DNA of 64,000 nucleotides from Vibrio gigantis (GTDB taxonomy: Bacteria; Pseudomonadota; Gammaproteobacteria; Enterobacterales; Vibrionaceae): positions 3,224,001 to 3,288,000 of the forward strand of contig NZ_AP025492.1 in NCBI RefSeq assembly GCF_024347515.1, read 5' to 3'. Position numbers and translations under genes: made by a program. Position 1 is the first letter of the stretch. Each line of letters opens with the position of its first letter. The notes beneath the pieces are model-generated. The model did not search any database, had not been told where the DNA came from, and saw only the letters and a program-made list of their open reading frames with translations. This document shows, one piece after another, positions 21,098 to 30,660 of the stretch.

Positions 21098-22078
21098 ATG
21101 ACCATATTTACCGCAGCGGCTGGTTTATCTAACCCACACTTACAAACTTTAGTGCCAAGGTTTATCAGAAAGCAGGCGTTGTTCCATCCTACATGGCAAA
21201 CCTTAGAAACGCCTGATGGCGATTTCCTAGACCTTGCTTGGAGTGAATCACCAGATAACGATGAACTAACGAGCAACAAACCTATCTTCATTCTGTTCCA
21301 TGGATTAGAGGGGAGCTTTGAGAGCCCATACGCCAATGGACTGATGAACGCGTTTGCTAAGGATGGTTGGTTATCTGTAATGATGCACTTCAGAGGTTGT
21401 AGCGGAAAACCGAATCGCTTGGCTCGAGCTTACCACTCTGGAGAGGTAGAAGATGCTCGCTTCTTTTTGAGACATCTGCATTCAAGATTTCCCAATAACC
21501 CTAAGGTGGCGGTTGGCATTTCGCTAGGCGGCAACATGTTGGCTAATTATCTCGCCGATTACGCAGATGATCCGTTAATATCAGCGGCTACAATTGTTTC
21601 AGCACCCTTTGACCTTGCTTGTTGCTCAAGTCGTATCGAACAAGGCTTTTCCAAGCTCTATAAGAAGTACCTGCTCAATTCGTTGAAATCGAATGCGTTG
21701 AAGAAACATAAGCTGCTACAAGAAAAGATTGGCATCTCAGCGGAAAGTATCAAAAAGATCGACAAGTTGTATGAGTTTGATGAACGAATCACAGCGCCTC
21801 TGCACGGGTTCAAGAATGCACAAGACTATTACGCACAATGCTCAGCCTTGCCTAAATTGAATCGGATTAAACTGCCGACTCAGATCATTCATGCCAAAGA
21901 CGATCCTTTCATGACAGATGCTGTAATCCCAAAGTTCGTTCTGCCCGATAACATCGATTATCGGCTGTTTCAAAAAGGCGGGCATGTTGGGTTTATTACT
22001 GGTAGTACACTCAAACCAAGGTTTTGGTTAGAAGAAGCGCTGCCTGCCTACTATGAAAGTATTCAAGATTCGGCATAA
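21098..22078 (+). CDS. yheT: Alpha/beta hydrolase YheT
   Basis: A 326-residue hydrolase of the YheT/ABHD1-3 family. The nucleophile elbow VGISLGGNMLANY holds the catalytic serine near residue 147; LFHGLEGS forms the oxyanion region, the Asp is in HAKDDPFM and the His in GGHVGFI near the C-terminus. The natural substrate is not established; relatives act on short esters and phospholipids. It starts a new transcription unit ahead of an inverted-repeat element and yheU. Confidence 0.95.
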   Translation: MTIFTAAAGLSNPHLQTLVPRFIRKQALFHPTWQTLETPDGDFLDLAWSESPDNDELTSNKPIFILFHGLEGSFESPYANGLMNAFAKDGWLSVMMHFRGCSGKPNRLARAYHSGEVEDARFFLRHLHSRFPNNPKVAVGISLGGNMLANYLADYADDPLISAATIVSAPFDLACCSSRIEQGFSKLYKKYLLNSLKSNALKKHKLLQEKIGISAESIKKIDKLYEFDERITAPLHGFKNAQDYYAQCSALPKLNRIKLPTQIIHAKDDPFMTDAVIPKFVLPDNIDYRLFQKGGHVGFITGSTLKPRFWLEEALPAYYESIQDSA

Positions 22079-22471
22079 CAGCTAAGCCTGCTAAATATAA
22101 ACGCGAAAGCTTGATAAGATAGCGCAGCCCTAATTGGGCTGTGTTCAAAAAATCACTAAACACACATCAACAACCTACCAGGGCGTGTTGACCTTTCGAG
22201 CTGATTTTTGCAGCGAGTTGCTGGGTATTTATACAAGGCAGAGGCTTTGATGTGTAGCTAGCCTACATGAGAGGCCGATAACGCAGTAGAAATGACCAGC
22301 AAACGCAGCCCGGAGGGTTCGGCTAAAAGCGTTTTACTCATTGTTGAGGGAGATTTACTTAGAATGACTAGGCTACTTCTCCCTCGCCGCGATTAAAACG
22401 CTTTTATCTCGAACAAAATTTAACCACGAAAGATCAACACGCCCTAATGAACATAAAAGAGAGAAGTATTT
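22079..22471. other. 393-bp yheT-yheU intergenic region
   Basis: Most of the region is the 266-bp inverted-repeat element at 22180-22445. The first 100 bases contain a small hairpin (GCAGCCC / GGGCTGTGT, about 22122-22135) that may weakly terminate yheT. The last 26 bases hold AAAGAGAGAAG, the yheU ribosome binding site. No ORF was found. Confidence 0.7.
22180..22445. repeat. MITE-like element with terminal inverted repeats
   Basis: The ends are inverted repeats: left AGGGCGTGTTGACCTTTCG, right the reverse complement of AGGGCGTGTTGATCTTTCG, 18 of 19 matching. Inside, AAAAGCGTTTTA pairs with TAAAACGCTTTT and GAGGGAGA with TCTCCCTC, so the right half can fold into a long stem. It has no ORF. 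Length, inverted ends and lack of coding sequence fit a non-autonomous miniature transposable element; sequences like it are scattered in Vibrio genomes as I recall. No clear target duplication is visible. Confidence 0.7.
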
Positions 22472-22684
22472 ATGATCATCCCATGGAAAGATATCGAGCC
22501 TGAGACGCTAGAAAACCTCATCAAAGAATTCGTGCTGCGTGAAGGTACAGATTACGGCGATGTAGAGGTTTCACTGCAAAACAAGATTGACCAAGTGAAA
22601 CATCAATTAGCTTCAGGAGAAGTCAGTATCGTGTTTTCTGAGCTCCATGAAACCGTTGATATTCAAGTCACAAAACGCTTCTAG
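22472..22684 (+). CDS. yheU: YheU family protein
   Basis: A 70-residue small acidic protein beginning [20 protein letters not shown] and containing [16 protein letters not shown] and [10 protein letters not shown], the YheU (UPF0270) signature. Function unknown. In E. coli it lies between yheT and prkB, and the same order is kept here apart from the inverted-repeat element between yheT and yheU. The ribosome binding site AGAGAG lies 8-13 bases before the ATG. Confidence 0.94.
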   Translation: MIIPWKDIEPETLENLIKEFVLREGTDYGDVEVSLQNKIDQVKHQLASGEVSIVFSELHETVDIQVTKRF

Positions 22685-22761
22685 GCTGCGCTCATAAAGG
22701 AGCCGTGTTATAGTGGTAAACGATTGCTAACAAGTAAGTTACTCAAAAGACAAGGGTTGTC

Positions 22762-23631
22762 ATGTCCGCTAAACATCCAATTATTGCGGTGACGGGTTCA
22801 TCTGGAGCCGGCACCACCACTACCTCAGAAGCCTTCCGAAAAATGTTCAATATGATGGACGTGAAGGCTGCTTGGGTTGAAGGGGATAGTTTCCATCGCT
22901 TCACTCGACCAGAAATGGATGTCGAAATCCGCAAAGCGCGCGAGCAAGGTAAGCACATCAGCTACTTTGGTCCACAAGCCAACGACTTTGGTGCGCTAGA
23001 AGAATTCTTCCGTAAATACGGTAACGAAGGTACAGGTAAGGTACGTAGCTACCTACACACCTTCGATGAAGCCGTGCCTTACAATCAAATGCCGGGCACC
23101 TTCACGCCATGGCAAGATATCCCTGAAAATTCCGATGTGATGTTTTACGAAGGCCTGCACGGCGGTGTGGTTGATGGTGACATTAACGTTTCTCAACACG
23201 TCGACTTGCTGATCGGCATGGTACCGATCGTAAACCTAGAATGGATCCAAAAATTCGTTCGTGATACCCGCGATCGTGGCCACTCACGCGAAGCAGTAAT
23301 GGACTCCATTGTTCGTTCAATGGATGATTACCTTAACTACATTACCCCGCAATTTTCGCGTACTCATATCAACTTTCAGCGTGTTCCAACCGTAGATACA
23401 TCGAACCCACTTAACGCCAAAGGGATTCCGAGTTTAGACGAAAGCTTCGTGGTTATACGTTTGCGTGGCATCAAAAATGTCGATTTCCCCTACCTTCTGG
23501 CTATGATTGATGGCTCGTTTATGTCTCGTCATAACACGCTCGTAGTACCTGGAGGCAAGATGAGTTTTGCTATGGAGCTCATTGTGAGGCCAATTCTACA
23601 ACAACTCATCGAAACCGGAAAAATAGGTTAA
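22762..23631 (+). CDS. prkB: Phosphoribulokinase-family protein PrkB
   Basis: A 289-residue P-loop kinase of the class I phosphoribulokinase family. The nucleotide loop GSSGAGTTTT is near residues 12-21, with Thr where many P-loops have Lys, which is normal for this family. It also has EGDSFHRFTRPEMD, HISYFGPQANDFG and YEGLHGG. No RuBisCO or Calvin-cycle genes are near, so the substrate in heterotrophs such as Vibrio is uncertain. The gene sits between yheU and crp as in E. coli. Confidence 0.94.
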   Translation: MSAKHPIIAVTGSSGAGTTTTSEAFRKMFNMMDVKAAWVEGDSFHRFTRPEMDVEIRKAREQGKHISYFGPQANDFGALEEFFRKYGNEGTGKVRSYLHTFDEAVPYNQMPGTFTPWQDIPENSDVMFYEGLHGGVVDGDINVSQHVDLLIGMVPIVNLEWIQKFVRDTRDRGHSREAVMDSIVRSMDDYLNYITPQFSRTHINFQRVPTVDTSNPLNAKGIPSLDESFVVIRLRGIKNVDFPYLLAMIDGSFMSRHNTLVVPGGKMSFAMELIVRPILQQLIETGKIG

Positions 23632-23870
23632 CAAAACAACATTCTGGTTGATTACTTTTCATACCGTGATCATGTGCACAATTTTGCGTAAAAAATCGTA
23701 GCTTGGTCACGATTAAAATCAAGAAATAGTACCTGAAAAAGGATACTATTCTTAAACGAAACACAAGATAGCTTGCAGCGCTCAACGAGTGCTCTTATCC
23801 TAAAAGTCAATCCAGGCTTAGCTAAAATACGGAAAGCGGCAAGCATACCCTGCAGAGGAAGTGAGATATT

Positions 23871-24503
23871 ATGGTTCTAGGTAAACCTCAAACCGATCCA
23901 ACATTAGAGTGGTTCCTTTCACACTGTCATATTCATAAGTACCCTTCAAAAAGTACTTTGATTCATGCTGGTGAAAAGGCAGAAACCTTGTACTACATCG
24001 TTAAAGGTTCTGTGGCAGTTCTTATCAAAGACGAAGAAGGTAAGGAAATGATTCTTTCTTACCTAAACCAAGGCGACTTCATCGGTGAGCTTGGCTTGTT
24101 CGAAGAAGACCAAGAGCGTACAGCTTGGGTTCGTGCTAAATCTCCTTGTGAAGTAGCTGAGATTTCTTTCAAGAAATTCCGTCAACTTATCCAAGTGAAC
24201 CCAGACATCCTAATGCGCCTTTCTGCGCAAATGGCAAACCGTCTACAAGTAACTAGCCAAAAGGTTGGTGACTTAGCGTTCCTTGACGTAACAGGTCGTA
24301 TCGCTCAAACGCTACTAAACCTAGCGAAACAGCCAGATGCAATGACTCACCCTGACGGCATGCAAATCAAGATCACTCGTCAAGAGATTGGCCAGATCGT
24401 TGGTTGTTCTCGTGAGACAGTAGGTCGTATCTTGAAGATGCTTGAAGAGCAGAACCTAATTTCTGCACACGGTAAAACTATCGTGGTATACGGCACTCGT
24501 TAA
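23871..24503 (+). CDS. crp: cAMP receptor protein
   Basis: A 210-residue CRP, nearly identical in layout to E. coli CRP. The cAMP-binding beta-roll covers residues 1-110, with [18 protein letters not shown] as the phosphate-binding cassette; a dimerisation helix follows, then the [22 protein letters not shown]. It controls carbon catabolite genes, and in vibrios also competence and biofilm genes. A 239-base leader precedes it, long enough for autoregulation, but no clear consensus CRP site was found. GAGGAAG serves as ribosome binding site. Confidence 0.98.
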   Translation: MVLGKPQTDPTLEWFLSHCHIHKYPSKSTLIHAGEKAETLYYIVKGSVAVLIKDEEGKEMILSYLNQGDFIGELGLFEEDQERTAWVRAKSPCEVAEISFKKFRQLIQVNPDILMRLSAQMANRLQVTSQKVGDLAFLDVTGRIAQTLLNLAKQPDAMTHPDGMQIKITRQEIGQIVGCSRETVGRILKMLEEQNLISAHGKTIVVYGTR

Positions 24504-24529
24504 TCTCGATTAACTGAGCCAAAAATTTG

Positions 24530-24562
24530 AAAGCCACCAAATGCGAATTTGGTGGCTTTTTT
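24530..24562 (+). terminator. Rho-independent terminator after crp
   Basis: A 13-bp perfect stem (AAAGCCACCAAAT and its complement) with a 4-base loop, followed by a T-run on the plus strand, 27 bases after the crp stop. Confidence 0.93.
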
Positions 24563-24582
24563 ATTATCTAAAGATCAGATAC

Positions 24583-24677
24583 AAGATACGAATGGAACAC
24601 ATGAGGCTCTCGCCTTGTAAACATTCTCGAAGCGAAGCGTACCCTAGTCTCTAGGGCAAAGCCCGTGCACGTATCTT
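24583..24677. repeat. Small palindromic intergenic repeat
   Basis: The stretch is bounded by AAGATACG and its inverted copy CGTATCTT. Near its right end are two nested hairpins, CCCTAG-TCT-CTAGGG and GGGC-AAA-GCCC. It is non-coding and lies between the convergent crp and DUF1338 genes. It looks like a dispersed REP/ERIC-type element of vibrios, but only one copy is in this window. Confidence 0.5.
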
Positions 24678-24680
24678 CTT

Positions 24681-25472
24681 TTATCCGTTGGTGCTTTCGA
24701 AGATCTTATCCGCTGATGCAGCGACAAAACCGGTATAAAGCTCACCATTCGCCATTGCATAACGCTTAGCGAACTCATAGAAGCCGCCAGGAATCATCTC
24801 ATTGCCTTCAACAAATGCCACTGGCACTTTGTCCGCCATTGTTGATGATTGCTCTAATAGAACCTCTGGAGAGCCTTTTACCTCACCGCCAGATGCATTG
24901 ATTGTGAATCCCGACTCACTTAGGTAGTCATTCACAGCCTGAACTTCATCGAACTTGTTCAGTTGATTGACACTAACCGTGAAGTGGTTGGCGCCATAAC
25001 CGTGAGCCGCTAGCCAAGACGCGTATTCACTCTCTTTTGCTAGTACTTGAAAATCAGCGAAACTCAAATCCCATTGGCGACCACCAAACAAGAACTCATG
25101 ACCTTGAAGCTTGCTTGCATCAACCTGCTCAACCAACTTAGCAACGATCTGTTGTAAGTCATTTGAACACTCTTCAACCTTCAATTCACTAATGAACACT
25201 TTCGGTTGTTTTGGGTCTGGGTGCTCGTAGTGTTTTGCCACTAGCTTCTTGCTCTCAAACAGGTAATCGCCACATGCCTTATAGCCTAACTCAAGGAAAG
25301 GTTTAGCTAACGTTTCAATACCTAGAGGGGCAACATTGAAAGTACGCAGTGCAATGTGATCATTGATCAGCGCTTCATCTTCTTTTAGCAAATGATGTAC
25401 TTTCTCTGCCGATGGGCAAAGCCTGTGAATGTAATCGTCCCATAGAGATTTAAAGAGTAGATCGGGCGTCAT
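24681..25472 (-). CDS. DUF1338 family protein (2-oxoadipate dioxygenase/decarboxylase-like)
   Basis: A 263-residue short-form member of DUF1338, the VOC-like family that includes the iron-dependent HglS of Pseudomonas, which turns 2-oxoadipate into 2-hydroxyglutarate. Possible metal ligands are His39 in DHIALRTF, the His in GANHFTVSVN and the Glu in GGFYEFAKR. HglS itself is much longer (about 460), so the substrate here may differ. It follows astD on the same strand after a terminator-like hairpin, suggesting a link with arginine or glutamate catabolism. Confidence 0.8.
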   Translation of the reverse strand: MTPDLLFKSLWDDYIHRLCPSAEKVHHLLKEDEALINDHIALRTFNVAPLGIETLAKPFLELGYKACGDYLFESKKLVAKHYEHPDPKQPKVFISELKVEECSNDLQQIVAKLVEQVDASKLQGHEFLFGGRQWDLSFADFQVLAKESEYASWLAAHGYGANHFTVSVNQLNKFDEVQAVNDYLSESGFTINASGGEVKGSPEVLLEQSSTMADKVPVAFVEGNEMIPGGFYEFAKRYAMANGELYTGFVAASADKIFESTNG

Positions 25473-25615
25473 GGTGACTCCTTGTCAGAGGTTCTAGCAA
25501 GCTAGTAATTTGGATTAGAAAGGGAAAGACTGAGACACAAAGTCAGCAGCCATCAGCCTGTGACATACTTGTTCTATTATTATCTACCGCCCAATCTTGA
25601 CGCTGAGCGTGGTTA

Positions 25616-25647
25616 AAATAAGGAAGCGATACGCCGCTTCCTTATTT
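25616..25647 (-). terminator. Terminator after astD
   Basis: A 13-bp perfect stem (AAATAAGGAAGCG and its complement) with a 6-base loop and a short T-run on the minus strand, 41 bases after the astD stop. It may only partly separate astD from the DUF1338 gene. Confidence 0.8.
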
Positions 25648-25687
25648 CATAACTAATCAATGAGCCTTAGCTCAATATCAATCTAAA

Positions 25688-27145
25688 CTACAGCTCGATA
25701 CCTGGGCTAAACGTAGCTGGCAGTTGAGTTTCACCACCTTCCATTGAAGCCATTGGGTAAGCACAGTAATCCGCCGCGTAGTAAGCACTTGGGCGTAGGT
25801 TACCTGAAGCGCCCGGGCCTCCAAATGGTGCATCACCACTTGCGCCTGTTAGCTGGCGGTTACGGTTAACAATACCCGCGCGGATATGGTCAACAAAGTA
25901 TTCCCATTCAGAATCGTCTGTTGATACTAAACCAGCAGATAAACCAAAGCGTGTGTCGTTAGCTAACTCTACCGCTTGCTCTAACGATTGGTAACGAACC
26001 ACTTGCAGCAATGGACCAAAGTACTCTTCATCTGGCAACTCAGCAATGTTGGTTGCATCGATAATACCCGGAGAAACAAACGCCGCTTCGCCCGCTTTTG
26101 CTTCTACTAGGCTGACACCGCCTAGCGATTGCAGATTAGCTTGCGCGTCCAAAATGAACTTAGCTGCAGCTTCTGAGATCTGAGGGCCCATGAAAGGAGC
26201 AGGTTCCGCGAATGGCTGATCAACACGAATCTTTTGCGTAGCCGCGACCAGTTTATCGAGAAGCAGATCGCCCTTCTCACCAACAGGAACATACAGGCGA
26301 CGAGCACATGTACAACGTTGACCAGCACTGATGAACGCCGATTGGATTATGGTGTATACCGTTGCGTCTGCATCACCGTATTGGTCACTGATCACCATAG
26401 GGTTATTACCACCCATCTCTAGTGCCAGCATCTTGCCCGGTTGACCCGCGAATTGACGGTGAAGGATGTGACCCGTGTTAGCGCTACCTGTGAATAACAC
26501 GCCATCAAGGCCTTTAGCATCAGCCAGTGCGATGCCTGTCTCTTTGGCACCTTGTACTAGGTTAATCACGCCAGCAGGTAGGCCAGCTTCTTGCCATAGT
26601 TTCATCGCAAACTCACCAGTCCAAGGTGTCTGCTCTGACGGTTTAAATACCACGGTATTACCCGATAGCAGTGCTGGAACAATATGACCGTTAGGTAGGT
26701 GACCAGGGAAGTTATAAGGGCCAAATACCGCCATTACGCCTAATGGACGATGACGCAGTACGATTTGGTTGCCTGCCGCTTCACGCGAAGCTTCACCAGT
26801 ACGTTCGTGGTAAGCACGAATAGAGATAGCTATCTTGCCCGCCATAGCGCCCGCTTCAGTACGAGTTTCCCAGATCGGCTTGCCCGTTTCTTTGGCGATG
26901 ATCTGTGCAATTTCTTCGCTGTTCTCTTTAACTTTTTCAGCAAAATTCAACACGATCGCTTCACGCTCTGCAAAGCTCAGTTTTTTCCAAACTAAAAAGG
27001 CTTCACGAGCTGCTGCTACTGCAGATTCAACCTGTGCTGGTGTTGCGCTATCCCCCTGCCACACTACTTCATTATTGTATGGGCTTACTGATGTCATGGC
27101 GTCACCTTGACCTGCCACCCACTGTCCTGCTATCCACTGAGTCAT
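25688..27145 (-). CDS. astD: N-succinylglutamate 5-semialdehyde dehydrogenase
   Basis: A 485-residue NAD-dependent aldehyde dehydrogenase, step four of the arginine succinyltransferase (AST) pathway. The catalytic Cys is in [12 protein letters not shown] near residue 278 and the general-base Glu in [10 protein letters not shown] near 244; the NAD-binding GSANTG loop is near 220. Start [14 protein letters not shown] is typical. It is third in the argD/astC-astA-astD order, 39 bases after astA. astB and astE are not in the window. Confidence 0.96.
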   Translation of the reverse strand: MTQWIAGQWVAGQGDAMTSVSPYNNEVVWQGDSATPAQVESAVAAAREAFLVWKKLSFAEREAIVLNFAEKVKENSEEIAQIIAKETGKPIWETRTEAGAMAGKIAISIRAYHERTGEASREAAGNQIVLRHRPLGVMAVFGPYNFPGHLPNGHIVPALLSGNTVVFKPSEQTPWTGEFAMKLWQEAGLPAGVINLVQGAKETGIALADAKGLDGVLFTGSANTGHILHRQFAGQPGKMLALEMGGNNPMVISDQYGDADATVYTIIQSAFISAGQRCTCARRLYVPVGEKGDLLLDKLVAATQKIRVDQPFAEPAPFMGPQISEAAAKFILDAQANLQSLGGVSLVEAKAGEAAFVSPGIIDATNIAELPDEEYFGPLLQVVRYQSLEQAVELANDTRFGLSAGLVSTDDSEWEYFVDHIRAGIVNRNRQLTGASGDAPFGGPGASGNLRPSAYYAADYCAYPMASMEGGETQLPATFSPGIEL

Positions 27146-27184
27146 ACTTCTATCCTTAAAATCTTCGACAGATAATCGCCGCTC

Positions 27185-28204
27185 TTACTGAGCCAACATG
27201 CGAACGAATTCGCCTTCTTTTACTTCAAGAGCGCTTGCTACTTCAGATGATAAAATCACTGTGTCGCTTGCTTGGTCATACGCGCCTTTCGCGGCTACTG
27301 CGCGGAAGTTCTCAAACGAGGTATTACCAATTAGGAAATCTTTAGAGCTAGAATGCTCTGCAATTTGAACCTGTGCTCGAATCGCATGACGCACTGATTC
27401 AATGTTTCTTAAATCACACTCAACCGTTGGGCCTGCATCAAAAATGTCGACATAACCACGGTTAGTGAAACCTTCACGTTCTAGCAACTTAAGTGCAGGA
27501 CGCGTATTGTCATGAACCTCTCCAATCACCGCCTGAGCTTCTTTGCTCAGTAGATTCACATAGATAGGCAGCTTCGGCATTAAGTCAGCAATGAAGCCTT
27601 TCTTACCAATACCGGTTAGGTAGTCGGCGAGCGTGAAGTCAATAGAGAAGAAATGCTCTTGCAACCATTGCCAGAATGGCGAGTTACCTTCGGCATCTGA
27701 TACACCGCGCATCTCAGCAAAAATCGTTTTCGAGAATCGCTCTGGATGCTCTGCCATAAGCAGGAATCGGCACTTCGACATTAAACGGCCGTTCAGGCCA
27801 CCACGGAAGTCAGGGCGCAAGAACAGTGTGCAGATCTCACTGCATCCGGTGTAGTTATTACCGAAAGTCAAAAGCTTCACGACGTTATTCACGCCAAGCT
27901 TTTGCGATGAGTGAACCACTTTGCTGATGTGGTAAGAGTAAAACGGAACATCCCAGCCGATTGAAGCTTCGATGCCTGTCGTACCGGCGACTTCACCCGT
28001 TTCAGTGTCGAAGCCAACCATTAGGTAGCCTTCATCACCGGGTTCAGTCACGTCTTGTTTGGCAAAGCTGTATTCAGAATGAGTAATACGGTTAGTTAAC
28101 AGTTCTTCGTTAACCGGAAGAGATGTGAATCCATGTCCTGACTCAACAGCGCAGGTATGCAGCGCATCGTAATCAGATAGTTTTATTGGGCGAACAACTA
28201 GCAT
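27185..28204 (-). CDS. astA: Arginine N-succinyltransferase
   Basis: A 339-residue GNAT-fold enzyme, first step of the AST pathway: it succinylates arginine using succinyl-CoA. The family N-terminus MLVVRPIKLSDYDALHTCAV and the segment CSEICTLFLRPDFRGG are clear. The ATG at 28202-28204 follows GGAGGG at good spacing; a longer in-frame start was rejected. It lies between argD/astC and astD. A hairpin in the preceding gap could adjust expression relative to the first gene. Confidence 0.95.
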   Translation of the reverse strand: MLVVRPIKLSDYDALHTCAVESGHGFTSLPVNEELLTNRITHSEYSFAKQDVTEPGDEGYLMVGFDTETGEVAGTTGIEASIGWDVPFYSYHISKVVHSSQKLGVNNVVKLLTFGNNYTGCSEICTLFLRPDFRGGLNGRLMSKCRFLLMAEHPERFSKTIFAEMRGVSDAEGNSPFWQWLQEHFFSIDFTLADYLTGIGKKGFIADLMPKLPIYVNLLSKEAQAVIGEVHDNTRPALKLLEREGFTNRGYVDIFDAGPTVECDLRNIESVRHAIRAQVQIAEHSSSKDFLIGNTSFENFRAVAAKGAYDQASDTVILSSEVASALEVKEGEFVRMLAQ

Positions 28205-28228
28205 CAATATTCCCTCCAGATGCAAAAT

Positions 28229-28301
28229 AGGCCCAAAACCAGAAGCTTGGGCCTTTAGCAGAACGTCATGGGATCGCTCTATTGGCGATCATTCCTATGA
28301 C
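28229..28301 (-). promoter_or_regulatory. Intercistronic hairpins between argD/astC and astA
   Basis: Two inverted repeats occupy this gap. One is an 8-bp stem AGGCCCAA / TTGGGCCT (28229-28254) followed on the minus strand by ATTTTG. The other is an interrupted stem (GTCAT..GATCGC / GCGATC..ATGAC, 28265-28301). They could act as a weak attenuator or protect the upstream mRNA. The role is inferred from form only. Confidence 0.45.
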
Positions 28302-28311
28302 GCCGCTCAGG

Positions 28312-29523
28312 CTAAACTAGCGTAGCGATTGCTTTATCTAGTTTTGATAGGCCTTCTTCAATTTCTTGTGTAGTAATGACCAATGATGGCGTGAAACGAA
28401 CCACGTTTGCACCTGCAACCAGTACCATCAAGCCTTGTTCGCCTGCTGCTACTAATACGTCACGCGCACGGCCTTGCCACTTTTCGTTAAGTGCAGCACC
28501 TAGTAGCAGGCCTTTGCCACGAACTTCACTGAAGATTTGGTACTTATCGTTAATCTTAGCAAGACCATCACGGAACAATGCTTCACGCTCTTTCACGCCT
28601 GCTAATGTTTCAGGTTGGCTAACCACATCAACAACCGCTTCTGCAACAGCACACGCCAGTGGGTTACCACCGTAAGTAGAGCCATGCGTACCGACTTTTA
28701 GATGTGTCGCTAATTCAGTCGTCGTAAGCATGGCACCAATAGGAAAACCACCACCCAGTGATTTAGCAGTGCTCAAGATGTCTGGTGTTACACCTAGACC
28801 TTGGTAAGCATAAAAGTTACCAGTACGGCCGTTACCGGTTTGTACTTCATCAAAGATAAGCAGTGCATTGTGTTTGTCACACAGTTCACGAACTGTGTTC
28901 ACGAATTCAGACGTTGGAGAAATGATACCGCCCTCGCCTTGCAGAGGTTCCATCATGATGGCACAAGTGCGATCAGAGATGTGCGCTTCTAGCGCTGCAA
29001 TATCATTGTAAGGCAGGTGAGTCACATCGCCAGGTTTTGGACCGAAGCCATCAGAGTAAGCTTCTTGACCACCAACCGTTACAGTAAAGAAAGTACGACC
29101 GTGGAAACCTTGTTTGAATGCAATGATTTCAGATTTCTCAGGACCGTGAACATCTGCCGCCCAACGACGAGCTAGCTTTAGAGCTGCTTCGTTCGCTTCC
29201 GCGCCAGAGTTTGCAAAGAATACTTTTTCGGCAAAACATACGTCTGTTAGCTTTTTCGCTAGACGCAGTGCAGGTTCGTTGGTCATCACGTTACTTAGGT
29301 GCCAAATCTTGTTTGCTTGCTCAGTAACTGCGTTAACCATTGCCGGGTGACAGTGACCCAAACAGCTCACAGCGATACCACCAGCAAAGTCGATATACTC
29401 TCGGCCTTGTTGGTCCCAAACGCGTGCGCCTTCCCCTTTTACCGGGATCATTTCCATTGGGTTATAACAAGGCACCATCACCTCATTAAACAGACTACGT
29501 TCTACTTTATTTTCCACTGTCAT
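28312..29523 (-). CDS. argD: Acetylornithine/succinylornithine aminotransferase
   Basis: A 403-residue class III PLP aminotransferase; the PLP lysine is in [15 protein letters not shown] near residue 255, and [12 protein letters not shown] holds the PLP-binding Asp. Being first before astA and astD it probably serves as AstC. No other argD is in the window, so it may serve both arginine synthesis and degradation, as E. coli ArgD can. The symbol argD versus astC is not settled. It is close to pabA, as argD is in E. coli. Confidence 0.93.
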   Translation of the reverse strand: MTVENKVERSLFNEVMVPCYNPMEMIPVKGEGARVWDQQGREYIDFAGGIAVSCLGHCHPAMVNAVTEQANKIWHLSNVMTNEPALRLAKKLTDVCFAEKVFFANSGAEANEAALKLARRWAADVHGPEKSEIIAFKQGFHGRTFFTVTVGGQEAYSDGFGPKPGDVTHLPYNDIAALEAHISDRTCAIMMEPLQGEGGIISPTSEFVNTVRELCDKHNALLIFDEVQTGNGRTGNFYAYQGLGVTPDILSTAKSLGGGFPIGAMLTTTELATHLKVGTHGSTYGGNPLACAVAEAVVDVVSQPETLAGVKEREALFRDGLAKINDKYQIFSEVRGKGLLLGAALNEKWQGRARDVLVAAGEQGLMVLVAGANVVRFTPSLVITTQEIEEGLSKLDKAIATLV

Positions 29524-29579
29524 CGTACATTCCTTCTCGATACCGCAAGCTTCGCAAATAAGCGTAATGGTTCATAAGT

Positions 29580-29600
29580 GAGACAAAGATATTTTGTCTC
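29580..29600 (-). promoter_or_regulatory. Stem-loop in the argD/astC leader
   Basis: An 8-bp perfect stem GAGACAAA / TTTGTCTC with a 5-base loop, 57 bases before the start codon and without a T-run. Probably part of the 5'UTR; function unknown. Confidence 0.4.
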
Positions 29601-29701
29601 GCCATAATCCCGCTGCAGCATTATATTTACATTTAATTAACCTTTTCAATAGTAGATTATTCTTTAGCCATCCCTAACAACCAGCTAAACGTCACTACCT
29701 A

Positions 29702-29715
29702 TGACTATTTATGCA
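29702..29715. promoter_or_regulatory. Candidate ARG box (ArgR operator)
   Basis: TGACT-ATTT-ATGCA matches the ARG box core TGAAT-WWWW-ATTCA in 8 of 10 defined positions with an AT-only centre. It lies about 180 bases upstream of argD/astC. ArgR usually binds paired boxes; I see no good second box at 21-base spacing, so this is tentative. Confidence 0.35.
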
Positions 29716-29987
29716 TCAATTAATCTGTTTTATGAAGCTTTTTTTACCTAAACATATAACCAGCAATAGCAAAGCCTTACTGGCACAGCGGTATATAGGG
29801 TTCGAGAGGAAATAAGGCGAATAATTTTGCATAGGCTAAAAACTTAGCGAAGCGAGAGAGAAATGTTATAAAAAGTGATCAGCGTCAGGGGGAGAGAGGT
29901 GCGTAAAGCCCGAATTTAAACGCTTAACGAATGGACTGACAGGTTTAACTGGCTTATTTAGACGGGGAACGGGTCAAATTTAAACAC

Positions 29988-30566
29988 TCAGCGTGCTAGG
30001 AAGTTAGCAAGAAGCTGGTGTCCTTGCTCAGTTTTAATCGATTCCGGGTGAAATTGCACTGCATCAATCGGCAAGGTTTTGTGTTGATAACCCATGATCT
30101 CATCCATGCTGCCATCTTCAAATTCCGTCCAAGAAGTCAGTTCAAAGCAGTCTGGTAGCGTGCCATTTTTCACCACGAGTGAGTGGTAACGTGTCACGGT
30201 CAACGGGTTGTTCAATCCTTGAAAAACACTCTTGCCATTGTGGCGTATCGGAGAAGTTTTACCGTGCATCACTTGTCTGGCTCTCACTACTTCACCGCCA
30301 AACACTTGAGCAATAGCTTGATGACCAAGACACACCCCTAAGATAGGTAGTTTGCCAACGAAGTGTTCTATAACTTGCAGAGAGATTCCTGCATCATCCG
30401 GCGTACAAGGACCCGGAGAGATAACAAGGTGACTAGGATTCAGCGCTTCGATGCCTGCGATATCAATCTCATCGTTGCGTACAACTTTTACAGTTACCCC
30501 TAACTCACAGAAATACTGATACAAGTTATAGGTAAAGGAGTCGTAGTTATCGATGATAAGTAACAT
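29988..30566 (-). CDS. pabA: Glutamine amidotransferase of aminodeoxychorismate/anthranilate synthase
   Basis: A 192-residue class I glutamine amidotransferase. The catalytic Cys is in GVCLGHQ near residue 79, with the His-Glu pair in VQFHPESI near residue 170. It supplies ammonia to PabB for p-aminobenzoate and folate synthesis. The ATG at 30564-30566 gives the family start [19 protein letters not shown]; a 35-residue hydrophobic upstream extension is not conserved and was rejected. It neighbours argD as in E. coli, so PabA is more likely than TrpG. Confidence 0.94.
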   Translation of the reverse strand: MLLIIDNYDSFTYNLYQYFCELGVTVKVVRNDEIDIAGIEALNPSHLVISPGPCTPDDAGISLQVIEHFVGKLPILGVCLGHQAIAQVFGGEVVRARQVMHGKTSPIRHNGKSVFQGLNNPLTVTRYHSLVVKNGTLPDCFELTSWTEFEDGSMDEIMGYQHKTLPIDAVQFHPESIKTEQGHQLLANFLAR

Positions 30567-30660
30567 GGGTCGAAATCGTAGTAGTACTGAAGAAATAACA
30601 GGGTGTATTGTGCAGTAAGCAAAAAGAAAGGCAAGCCCCAAGCACAACATAGCTAAAATT

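Larger units (their letters stand above)
29524..29987. other. 464-bp intergenic region upstream of argD/astC
   Basis: AT-rich near the gene. It holds a leader hairpin at 29580-29600 and a possible ARG box at 29702-29715. The segment from about 29820 to 29987 shows no repeat, ORF or promoter I can support, and pabA ends at its far side without an obvious terminator. Confidence 0.6.

Noticed and set aside
22762-23631. PrkB P-loop with Thr in place of Lys, considered as a defective kinase
   Set aside because: The same GSSGAGTTTT loop is present in E. coli PrkB and is normal for the family.
29760-29800. Possible sigma-54 promoter upstream of argD/astC, as for the E. coli ast operon
   Set aside because: A TTTGCT resembles the -12 element, but no GG occurs at the required distance for the -24 element.
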